A stretch of DNA of 5,502 nucleotides from Caryophanales bacterium UBA3668 (GCA_002373085.1 DFJP01000073.1:1-5502), one strand, 5' to 3'. Shown: positions 1 to 5,416, counted from the stretch's first letter. Translations and numbers: made by a program. The notes: generated by a model not told the origin, from the sequence alone.

Positions 1-320
1 AGACTCATTGAGTAAACATAGTCAAATTTCATCTTGCATTTTCTAACCCACTTCTTTGATAAATGCCAGAAAGACAAGTAGTTTCTAATAATCGATAGTC
101 TGCCTTTCTTTCTAGGATAAAGATTTACACGATGAACATTAACTCCGTTGATCACTTCTTCATTAATATTCTTATAATTTGGAAGAATGTAACCATATCC
201 ATAGTTTGGTTTTCCGGTCAAAACATGAACTTCATATCCGTCTTTAACAAATTGCTCTGCAAATTTGTAGATAACAAAGTTCTCTGGGTAATAGAATTGG
301 CATACAATGAGAATTTTCAT
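1..320 (-). CDS. Glycosyltransferase family 4-like protein, N-terminal fragment (cut by window edge)
   Basis: Reading the minus strand from the ATG at 320-318 gives 106 uninterrupted codons that run off the left edge. The protein starts MKILIVCQFYYPENFVIYKF and continues with EQFVKDGYEVHVLTGKPNYG. This is the usual N-terminal Rossmann half of GT4/GT-B glycosyltransferases of the WbuB/WcaI/CapM type: a beta strand, the Y-x-PE segment, a helix, then EVHVLTGKPNYGYG. Such enzymes act at the cytoplasmic membrane face and transfer a sugar from a nucleotide donor to a lipid-linked intermediate. The donor-binding C-terminal half with the E-x7-E motif lies outside the window, so the sugar cannot be named. 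It is transcribed divergently from the flippase gene. No Shine-Dalgarno precedes the ATG, and a promoter ends 7 nt upstream, so the mRNA is probably leaderless. A 79-codon plus-strand frame over the same bases is a shadow. Confidence 0.88.
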   Translation of the reverse strand, partial: MKILIVCQFYYPENFVIYKFAEQFVKDGYEVHVLTGKPNYGYGYILPNYKNINEEVINGVNVHRVNLYPRKKGRLSIIRNYLSFWHLSKKWVRKCKMKFDYVYSMS

Positions 321-327
321 ATGTATA

Positions 328-356
328 ATCATATCAAAATCGCTTATCAATATGAA
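328..356 (-). promoter_or_regulatory. Promoter of the glycosyltransferase gene, predicted leaderless
   Basis: On the minus strand there is a -35-like TTCATA (356-351), a 17-bp spacer and TATGAT (333-328). The TG at 336-335 makes it an extended -10. The hexamer ends 7 nt before the ATG at 320, which puts the expected transcription start at or next to the A of the start codon. No purine-rich ribosome binding site is seen between. The motif reading is direct; activity is inferred. Confidence 0.62.
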
Positions 357-366
357 TACAAACTAC

Positions 367-387
367 TTTGAAAATAATGTTTTCAAA
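367..387. promoter_or_regulatory. 8-bp inverted repeat between divergent promoters, possible operator
   Basis: TTTGAAAA (367-374) and TTTTCAAA (380-387) form a perfect inverted repeat around a 5-bp centre. The right arm covers the -35 box of the flippase promoter (382-387), and the left arm is 11 bp from the -35 box of the opposite promoter. A dimeric regulator bound here could control both units. A 10-bp direct repeat, AAAATAATGT at 371-380 and 387-396 (period 16 bp), overlaps it. AT-rich sequence makes chance repeats more likely, so the regulatory role is tentative. Confidence 0.4.
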
Positions 388-410
388 AAATAATGTATAG
401 ATACTATAAT
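382..410 (+). promoter_or_regulatory. Promoter of the flippase operon, predicted leaderless
   Basis: TTCAAA (382-387) is followed by a 17-bp spacer and a perfect TATAAT (405-410). The hexamer ends 7 nt before the ATG at 418, so the transcription start is predicted at or beside the start codon. The intervening AGTCTCT has no Shine-Dalgarno character. Box sequences, spacer and distance to the ATG closely match the divergent promoter at 328-356. Confidence 0.75.
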
Positions 411-417
411 AGTCTCT

Positions 418-1926
418 ATGGAAGATAGAACACGTACTAACGTTATTATCAACATTTCTCGAACACTTGTTTTAACAATTCTCTCTTTTATCACATTCCC
501 TTGGGTATGTCGTTATTTAGGCGCTAATTCGGTTGGTGTATATACATGGTGTAATACCTTTGTTTTATATTTCCTTGTTTTAGCGAAAGTTGGTATTCCA
601 AATTTAGCAATTAGAGAATGTGTTAAAGTAAAAGATAATAAAGAACTTCTTTCAAACAAAGTTCAAACATTCTTTTTGATTCAATTAGTTACCACCGCTT
701 TATCTTTTGCGTTAATGACAGGACTTGTGTTCTCAGTTCCTGATTTAGCAAGTTCAAAAGAAATCATCTTCCTTTTATCAATTAACTTCTTATCTGGAGC
801 ATTCTCTTTTGAATGGCTCTTTATCGCTTTAGAAAAGCAATTCTATATGTCTGTTAGAACAATTATTGTTCTAGCTTTATCCACTTTATTAATTGTTATC
901 TTCGTAACAGCGCCTGGAGATATTTATATCTACGCTTTACTTACTGCCTCTGTTACTTTAGTTACAAGTATTGCGAATATTATCTACGTTCGTAAATTTA
1001 TCTCTTTAAAAAAGACTATGCCTTGGTCATTTAAGGAATATATAAAGCCACTACTAGTGTTATGCTCTATTTCATTAATTATTTCCTTTTATAACCAAAC
1101 AGATACATTTATCTTAGGTTTTATTGATCAAAGTAAAGGTGAAGTTGCCTCTTACTCTGTTGGTATTAAAGGAATTGATGTCATTATTGGAGTCATCACT
1201 GCCTTAAGCACCGTCTTTATTCCTAGAGCAGCGATCTGTTATGCCCAAGAAGATAAAAAGTATTTCAATCGTATTAACGAGTATTCAGTAAATATTTGCT
1301 TATTTATTGTTTTACCTGCAATCGCCACAATGACTACATTAGCAAAACCAATTACTGGTTTAATCTCAGGTAACACTGACTTTAATAGTGAGCTTGGATA
1401 CGTTAACGCTCCGACAGTGTTAATCATCGTATCATCTATGATGATTACCTACTCTATAAGCGATATAATCTATGGACAAATCCTTCTTCCTACCAAAAAA
1501 GAAAAATATTATTTATACGCCTTATTAGGAGGCACAATATTAAATATTGTTTTCTCAATTGTCTTTGGAGTTTATGTCTTCCCAGAAGCACCATCAATCG
1601 GAGTTGCTTTAGGAACTGCTGTAACAGATTTACTTATCTTGGTCTTTTTAGTAAGTGTTTCTTGGAAATGGATTAAACGTGCAATATTTAACATCAATAG
1701 CTTAAAGATCTTTGGCGCTAGCCTATTAGTGGTTGGGTTAACATTGTTAATCAAAGATCCAATTTATAATTTTGCAATCGCTAAAGGAGTATCAACTCCT
1801 ATCGCGATGATTATTGAACTTGTTGGAGTCGTCCTTATTGACGCTATTATATATTTAGTAACTTTAGGTCTATTAAAAGAAGACTTAGTTCACTCATTTA
1901 TCAGAAAGAAGGAACACAATGCTTAA
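418..1926 (+). CDS. wzx: Wzx-like oligosaccharide flippase (MOP superfamily, polysaccharide exporter)
   Basis: A 502-residue, highly hydrophobic protein with roughly 14 predicted membrane helices, the usual size and topology of Wzx/RfbX flippases. Family-like features are an N-terminal helix after ISRTL, RYLGANSVGVY (residues 32-42), KVGIPNLAIRE (57-67), FEWLFIALEKQFYMSVRTI (131-149), and a helix with a buried acidic residue in YNQTDTFILGF (225-235) followed by EVASYSVGIKGID (242-254). The family moves undecaprenyl-linked oligosaccharide repeats across the cytoplasmic membrane. Substrate specificity cannot be read from sequence. The ATG at 418 is chosen because the protein begins in family register there and TATAAT lies 7 nt upstream. 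No Shine-Dalgarno is present, implying leaderless translation. The stop overlaps the start of the next gene by 8 nt. The symbol denotes the functional class rather than a strict ortholog. Confidence 0.92.
   Translation: MEDRTRTNVIINISRTLVLTILSFITFPWVCRYLGANSVGVYTWCNTFVLYFLVLAKVGIPNLAIRECVKVKDNKELLSNKVQTFFLIQLVTTALSFALMTGLVFSVPDLASSKEIIFLLSINFLSGAFSFEWLFIALEKQFYMSVRTIIVLALSTLLIVIFVTAPGDIYIYALLTASVTLVTSIANIIYVRKFISLKKTMPWSFKEYIKPLLVLCSISLIISFYNQTDTFILGFIDQSKGEVASYSVGIKGIDVIIGVITALSTVFIPRAAICYAQEDKKYFNRINEYSVNICLFIVLPAIATMTTLAKPITGLISGNTDFNSELGYVNAPTVLIIVSSMMITYSISDIIYGQILLPTKKEKYYLYALLGGTILNIVFSIVFGVYVFPEAPSIGVALGTAVTDLLILVFLVSVSWKWIKRAIFNINSLKIFGASLLVVGLTLLIKDPIYNFAIAKGVSTPIAMIIELVGVVLIDAIIYLVTLGLLKEDLVHSFIRKKEHNA
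1909..1913 (+). promoter_or_regulatory. Shine-Dalgarno of the TupA-like gene, inside the flippase coding end
   Basis: AAGGA lies 5 nt before the ATG at 1919, within the last codons of the flippase gene. It supports this start and contrasts with the absence of such a site before the operon's first gene. Together with the 8-nt ATGCTTAA overlap it suggests translational coupling. Confidence 0.7.
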
Positions 1927-2827
1927 TCCTCGTTTAAAAGAGAATAAACTTAAAAGAGCAATCGTCTCTCCTTTTCGTGGTGTTGTTAAATTAATCAGCA
2001 AGAAAGCCTATATTTCTTATCAATATAAATACATCACCCATCATAAATTAGATTGGAAAAAACTCTCTAGATATACCGAGAAGCTTCAATACTTAAGACT
2101 ATATGTCTATCCTAATTGGCCTGAAGTAAGTAAATGCGCCGGTCGAGTCGGTGTTAGAGAATATGTTAAAGAAAAAGGATTAGAAGATATCCTCATTAAG
2201 ACATATGGAGTGTTTAATTCATTTGATGAAATTGATTTTGATAAACTACCAAATCAATTCGCAATGAAATGCGCACATGGCTGTGCTATGAATTACATAT
2301 GCTTTGATAAATCAAAGATTAATAAAGATGAACTAAAAAAGAAATTTGATAAATGGATGCACACCAATTACGGTAAAAAGACATTAGAGCTCCACTATTC
2401 ACATATCAAACCTCAAATCATTATCGAAGAATTAATGTTAGAGAACGGAAAACTCCCAACCGAATATAAAATTCATGTCTTTAATGGAGTAGCAAAAAAT
2501 CTATATGTTGTTACATCTAGAGGAATTGATATTCGTTACAACAACTATTACATTGATTGGACTCCGTTTGATGGATCTCAATTTAATGGCTGGAGAAAGA
2601 CTGACTATCCATTAGAAAAACCAAAGAATTTTGACGAGATGATAAAAATAAGCGAAGCCTTAGCTTCGCCATTCCCATTTGTTCGAGTGGATTTATATAA
2701 TATCAATGGTCAAATCTATTTCTCTGAAATGACTTTCACCCCTGCTAAAGGCACTCTTATCTTAGATGATGATAAATGCGACTTTGAGATGGGTGAATGG
2801 TTAGATATATCTAAATATCGAAAATAA
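1919..2827 (+). CDS. TupA-like ATP-grasp protein
   Basis: A 302-residue soluble protein resembling the TupA family of ATP-grasp enzymes, named from the teichuronopeptide genes of alkaliphilic Bacillus. Family-like segments, in order, are LPNQFAMKCAHG (residues 110-121), a nucleotide-side strand with K117; IKPQIIIEELM (163-173); TEYKIHVFNG (181-190); PFPFVRVDLY (251-260); and IYFSEMTFTPAKG (266-278), where D258 and E270 are plausible metal ligands. ATP-grasp enzymes activate a carboxylate by ATP and join it to an amine or thiol. Members of this family are common in capsule and teichuronic-type clusters and probably add amino-acid or peptide substituents to the glycan, but the substrate here is unknown. 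The length is normal and the catalytic segments look intact. It overlaps the flippase gene by 8 nt, so the two are very likely co-translated. A minus-strand terminator-like hairpin is embedded at codons 245-251. Confidence 0.85.
   Translation: MLNPRLKENKLKRAIVSPFRGVVKLISKKAYISYQYKYITHHKLDWKKLSRYTEKLQYLRLYVYPNWPEVSKCAGRVGVREYVKEKGLEDILIKTYGVFNSFDEIDFDKLPNQFAMKCAHGCAMNYICFDKSKINKDELKKKFDKWMHTNYGKKTLELHYSHIKPQIIIEELMLENGKLPTEYKIHVFNGVAKNLYVVTSRGIDIRYNNYYIDWTPFDGSQFNGWRKTDYPLEKPKNFDEMIKISEALASPFPFVRVDLYNINGQIYFSEMTFTPAKGTLILDDDKCDFEMGEWLDISKYRK
2644..2669 (-). terminator. Intrinsic terminator of the wzy-lipoprotein operon, inside the TupA-like gene
   Basis: GCGAAGC (2652-2658) and GCTTCGC (2663-2669) form a perfect 7-bp stem with a 4-nt loop. 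Read on the minus strand, the stem is followed at once by TTATTTTTAT, the U-rich tail of a rho-independent terminator. It lies about 160 nt beyond the lipoprotein stop codon. On the plus strand the downstream bases are not T-rich, so orientation is clear. It falls within codons of residues 245-251 of the opposing gene. Confidence 0.65.
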
Positions 2828-2828
2828 T

Positions 2829-3716
2829 TTAATGCCAGTAAGTATATGGCAAGAATACTTCGTAAATGAATAAGGCGTAATCAATATTGGTTATGCCTTT
2901 TGTTTCGTTCCAATCGATTAACGAATCACTAACGATATCAAAAGTAACTGAGAATCCAACTAATCTAGAAAGATTATATTCAGTTAAATCAAAACCATAG
3001 AACATATAATATTCACCATTATTCGTGTGGTAAATAGTTTCTCCGGTATTCTCGTTAATGTGTTTAGTTATATCAACTAAACTCTTGAATTTATGTCCGA
3101 CAATCGCTCCAGAATCATTCTTCACATACAATGTGACATATAAATTAATTACAGATTCATGGAATAATTGGCCATCACTAGTGGCTAAATCATCAGAATT
3201 AACTTTATAACATTCAATTTGGTTATTCGTGGTCGCTTTAAATTGCATTGCAAAATAGGTAAGTTCATCACTTTCCTTTTGGAAACGCACACTGAAACCT
3301 TTTTCATTTGATTGAACACGATGTTTTTGGAAATAACCATCGCAATATGCTTGGCCATCAAAGAGTTTGGATTGAACTCCATAATAGAAAGATTCATCCG
3401 CTCTCATTAGGTTGTAATCATTTGAGTAGGCTCTAATTTGATCAGTCACGAATGACAAACTCGCATAAGGATTATCCACCAATAAGTTTTTGTCAATTAC
3501 TCCGATGTCACTAAATGACATAATCTTTTTAGAAGTAACATCAATTTCTTGAGATGAAACATTTTTAAATTCACTATCCCAATGTTCATAGTAGTTTTCA
3601 GTGAAAACAGGGGAATTATATTTATTTCCTTCAACGATATAGTTAAGTGAAAAACCACCGCAACTGGCTAAGGCAGGTAATGTAAATAAAATTAATAATC
3701 TTAATCTCTTATTCAT
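2829..3716 (-). CDS. Putative surface lipoprotein of unknown function, co-translated with the Wzy-like polymerase
   Basis: A 295-residue protein beginning MNKRLRLLILFTLPALASCG. It has a positively charged N-region, a hydrophobic core and the lipobox L16-A-S-C19, so signal peptidase II should cleave before Cys19 and anchor the protein outside the membrane. The rest has no further membrane helix and is rich in Tyr, Phe, Asn, Asp and Ser with alternating strand-like segments, for example residues 141-160, 190-198, 236-244 and 253-262. It ends in the aromatic DYALFIYEVFLPYTYWH. This resembles an all-beta, perhaps carbohydrate-binding, sandwich, but I recognise no family. The ATG at 3716 is chosen over an in-frame TTG at 3719 because GGAGGT sits 8 nt upstream of the ATG. 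The start overlaps the wzy stop by 8 nt, which suggests a linked job in glycan polymerization, attachment or retention. Confidence 0.85.
   Translation of the reverse strand: MNKRLRLLILFTLPALASCGGFSLNYIVEGNKYNSPVFTENYYEHWDSEFKNVSSQEIDVTSKKIMSFSDIGVIDKNLLVDNPYASLSFVTDQIRAYSNDYNLMRADESFYYGVQSKLFDGQAYCDGYFQKHRVQSNEKGFSVRFQKESDELTYFAMQFKATTNNQIECYKVNSDDLATSDGQLFHESVINLYVTLYVKNDSGAIVGHKFKSLVDITKHINENTGETIYHTNNGEYYMFYGFDLTEYNLSRLVGFSVTFDIVSDSLIDWNETKGITNIDYALFIYEVFLPYTYWH
2872..2905 (+). terminator. Intrinsic terminator of the wzx-tupA operon, inside the lipoprotein gene
   Basis: Bases 2872-2883 pair with 2888-2899 in a 12-bp stem (two G-U pairs) around the loop ATAT. The core is AAGGCGTAA opposite TTATGCCTT. 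The plus strand then reads TTGTTTCGTT, a moderately U-rich tail. It begins 44 nt after the TupA-like stop codon. The reverse orientation lacks a T tract. It overlaps the C-terminal codons of the convergent lipoprotein gene. Confidence 0.65.
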
Positions 3717-5106
3717 CAATATTTACCTCCATTTGAGGGGTTTCTTGTATGGTTTTAGGTTGCTTTACTTCTGCTTTGGCAAGAACATAAGAGAAGATGA
3801 AAACCATAATCATAAATGGTCCTGTCATATAAATTGGTTTACGGATACGATAGAACACTCCATATTCTGTAGAAGCAAATGTTCCGCTATAAATTAAGAA
3901 GAATGTTACAAAACTAATAAGAATAGTTTTCGCGTGGAATGGATCGTTTTCACTACGGAAATATTTATTGAAAGCACGGTATCCAATGACAAGCGCAAAG
4001 ATAAAGGCCACTAAACCAATAACACCGCTAGTCATGAAGAAATCAAAGAAGAAGCTTCCAGACATATGCGCCTCATATCTTGTAGTAGGATTATCAACTG
4101 CATAGCCTAAGAATCTATCTCCTGTAAATATTCTTTCAATTAATGGATTAAATCTATTAGCGAACCTATTAGAGTTAAAGATACGGTTAAGTAAACCACT
4201 ATTAGTAGTCATATTGTTAATAAATCCAATGTTTTGATTGAGGATCATAAAGACATATCCAACCACTCCAATGGTGATAACTGCAGCAAGGACATATTTA
4301 GAAATTTTTCTCACTCCTTTAACGTATTTGAGCAGACAAATAACTCCATCAATTAAAAGAATTACAATCGCTGAGAATAATCCTAATGTTGCTGGAACTA
4401 ATACTAATGAGAGAACCGCTACAACTGTAAATAAGATATAGGTAACAAATTCTCTCTTCTTACTTGGAGAGATAAAGAATAAGCCGATTGATGAAGTGAG
4501 TAATAAAGCAGGATATAAAACATAATGAGAAATATCTACTTCAATAAATTTAAATCCTTCTAAGACATAGGCCATGTCATCAATTGTGACATCACTCATC
4601 ACACCACCATAATACATGTGATAACCTTTATAAATAACTGTGTAGAATGGTCCAAAGTTAACTAAATTAACTATTAAGTTAATTAAGCATAAAGCTCCTA
4701 AAGCAGAGAATATAACAGTAAGGAATGTTGAAATTTTAAATGTTTTATCAATGCTTAATAAATATCCTGAAAAACTCATAGGAAGGAGTCCTAGAGGAAT
4801 AAACACTAATTCTCCAATATTAAAGTCACCTTCATGTAAATGGGCTCTAGAATATACCCCTAAAGCAGTTACTACAGTAAATAAGAATAGAGGTAAGAAG
4901 AATAAAGCGATAGAAGACATTCCATCAACCGAAATCTCTTTAACGTTAAATAATATTAGTAACACTAATAGAGCAAGAGATAATGCTCCATAAAGGATAT
5001 AGCTACTACCAAAAGAAAAAGCAATAAGAGCAAAAATCTCCATTGCTAGAAAGCTAATAGCAGCGCCATATTTATGTAACCTAGATAGCTTTTTGAATTC
5101 AGGCAT
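3709..5106 (-). CDS. Wzy-like O-antigen/capsule polymerase or ligase (membrane protein)
   Basis: A 465-residue polytopic membrane protein with about 11-12 predicted helices, typical in size for Wzy/WaaL proteins. Between helices near residues 125-150 and 194-212 is a loop (about 151-193), and before the last helices a larger one (about 290-357). The latter contains RFNPLIERIFTGDRFLGYAV (317-336) and EAHMSGSFFFDFF (345-357), followed by the helix TSGVIGLVAFIFALVIGY. The H-x-S-x-x-x-D-F then GxxGL arrangement resembles the conserved C-terminal part of the family, where the outer loop joins glycan units. Whether it polymerizes repeats or ligates them to an acceptor cannot be decided. The ATG at 5106 is preferred: TATAAT ends 6 nt upstream. 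A longer reading from GTG at 5145 would start inside a terminator hairpin. The C-terminal tail is hydrophilic (about 444-465) and overlaps the lipoprotein start. Confidence 0.85.
   Translation of the reverse strand: MPEFKKLSRLHKYGAAISFLAMEIFALIAFSFGSSYILYGALSLALLVLLILFNVKEISVDGMSSIALFFLPLFLFTVVTALGVYSRAHLHEGDFNIGELVFIPLGLLPMSFSGYLLSIDKTFKISTFLTVIFSALGALCLINLIVNLVNFGPFYTVIYKGYHMYYGGVMSDVTIDDMAYVLEGFKFIEVDISHYVLYPALLLTSSIGLFFISPSKKREFVTYILFTVVAVLSLVLVPATLGLFSAIVILLIDGVICLLKYVKGVRKISKYVLAAVITIGVVGYVFMILNQNIGFINNMTTNSGLLNRIFNSNRFANRFNPLIERIFTGDRFLGYAVDNPTTRYEAHMSGSFFFDFFMTSGVIGLVAFIFALVIGYRAFNKYFRSENDPFHAKTILISFVTFFLIYSGTFASTEYGVFYRIRKPIYMTGPFMIMVFIFSYVLAKAEVKQPKTIQETPQMEVNIDE
3725..3730 (-). promoter_or_regulatory. 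Strong Shine-Dalgarno of the lipoprotein gene, inside wzy
   Basis: The minus strand reads GGAGGT at 3730-3725, 8 nt before the ATG at 3716 and within the last codons of the polymerase gene. It is the strongest ribosome binding site in the window. It decides the start in favour of ATG over the TTG one codon upstream and, with the ATGAATAA overlap, supports coupled translation. Confidence 0.8.
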
Positions 5107-5112
5107 AGAAAC

Positions 5113-5118
5113 ATTATA
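5113..5118 (-). promoter_or_regulatory. -10 box of the wzy operon, predicted leaderless
   Basis: A perfect TATAAT on the minus strand (5118-5113) is followed by GTTTCT and the ATG at 5106, so transcription should start at or within a base or two of the start codon. No Shine-Dalgarno precedes this ATG. The -35 position, with 16 to 18 bp spacing, has no good match and lies within the preceding terminator stem, so the promoter may be weak or activator-dependent. Confidence 0.55.
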
Positions 5119-5124
5119 AAACAT

Positions 5125-5150
5125 AAAAGAAAAAACGAGTAGCACTCGTT
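5125..5150 (-). terminator. Terminator after the small acidic ORF (possibly bidirectional)
   Basis: On the minus strand, AACGAGT (5150-5144), loop GCT and ACTCGTT (5140-5134) form a perfect 7-bp stem followed by TTTTCTTTT (5133-5125). It starts 26 nt after the stop codon of the 49-aa ORF, so it separates that gene from wzy. The plus strand also reads ATTCTTTTTT after the stem and could terminate rightward transcription as well. Confidence 0.8.
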
Positions 5151-5176
5151 ATTCTTTTTTGATTTACTTAATCAAA

Positions 5177-5326
5177 TTAATAATCTTCTTCAAAATCGTA
5201 TTCGTAAGCTTCTGTTTCAGTATCTAAATCTGAATAATCAGCGCAATCTTCAATGACTTCGAGAATTTCTACGGTTTCTTCATCACTAGAAAGCATTTTG
5301 GATCTTGGACCATTAAAACTGGACAT
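5177..5326 (-). CDS. Small, very acidic protein of unknown function (49 aa)
   Basis: An ORF from ATG 5326 to TAA 5177 encodes 49 residues, starting MSSFNGPRSKMLSSDEETVE and ending YEYDFEEDY. The first ten residues carry an Arg and a Lys; beyond them the protein has no Lys or Arg and is dominated by Asp and Glu, with several Tyr near the C-terminus and one Cys (C28). It has no signal peptide or membrane helix, so it is probably cytoplasmic. The case for a real gene is its complete setting: a promoter at 5388-5416, AGGGGG 8 nt before the ATG, and a strong terminator 26 nt after the stop. I recognise no family. An acidic, nucleic-acid-mimicking or protein-binding role is possible but unsupported. 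It is transcribed separately from wzy, so a link to the polysaccharide genes is not established. Confidence 0.65.
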   Translation of the reverse strand: MSSFNGPRSKMLSSDEETVEILEVIEDCADYSDLDTETEAYEYDFEEDY

Positions 5327-5334
5327 TATTATTT

Positions 5335-5357
5335 CCCCCTCTTTGTGCTTTACAAAG
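5335..5357 (-). promoter_or_regulatory. Ribosome binding site of the small acidic ORF with an adjacent 5' hairpin
   Basis: The minus strand reads AGGGGG (5340-5335), 8 nt before ATG 5326. It matches AGGAGG except for one G that can wobble-pair with the anti-Shine-Dalgarno. Directly upstream, CTTTGT (5357-5352) and ACAAAG (5346-5341) form a 6-bp stem with loop AAAGC. The hairpin ends where the ribosome site begins, so it may keep the site exposed or stabilise the message. Confidence 0.5.
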
Positions 5358-5387
5358 TAATGACGCTAACGTAAATCAACGAAATTA

Positions 5388-5416
5388 ATTTAACATTAAA
5401 GGAACGCATATGACAA
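5388..5416 (-). promoter_or_regulatory. Candidate promoter of the small acidic ORF
   Basis: On the minus strand, TTGTCA (5416-5411, five of six to consensus) is followed by a 17-bp spacer and TTAAAT (5393-5388, four of six). Transcription would start near 5381, giving a leader of about 54 nt that contains a hairpin and ribosome binding site. This is unlike the leaderless genes in the window. Confidence 0.5.

Noticed and set aside
132..371. 79-codon plus-strand frame
   Set aside because: It is antisense to the clear glycosyltransferase N-terminus and runs into the divergent promoter region; its protein has no recognisable features.
1239..1754. Two minus-strand frames of 60-62 codons inside wzx
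   Set aside because: They are antisense to a well-supported flippase gene and have no ribosome sites or protein character.
3185..3397. 70-codon minus-strand frame within the lipoprotein gene
   Set aside because: Same strand but another frame of an intact gene; no family resemblance or start signals.
3717..3719. TTG start for the lipoprotein one codon before the ATG
   Set aside because: GGAGGT is 8 nt from the ATG, a better distance than the 5 nt to the TTG, and ATG is the stronger start codon.
4238..4993. Two plus-strand frames of 67 and 80 codons inside wzy
   Set aside because: They are antisense shadows of the membrane protein gene; Thr/Asn/Lys-rich translations reflect reversed hydrophobic codons.
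5107..5145. N-terminal extension of wzy from GTG 5145 (13 residues)
   Set aside because: The GTG lies inside the perfect terminator stem, no Shine-Dalgarno precedes it, and TATAAT within the extension points to ATG 5106.
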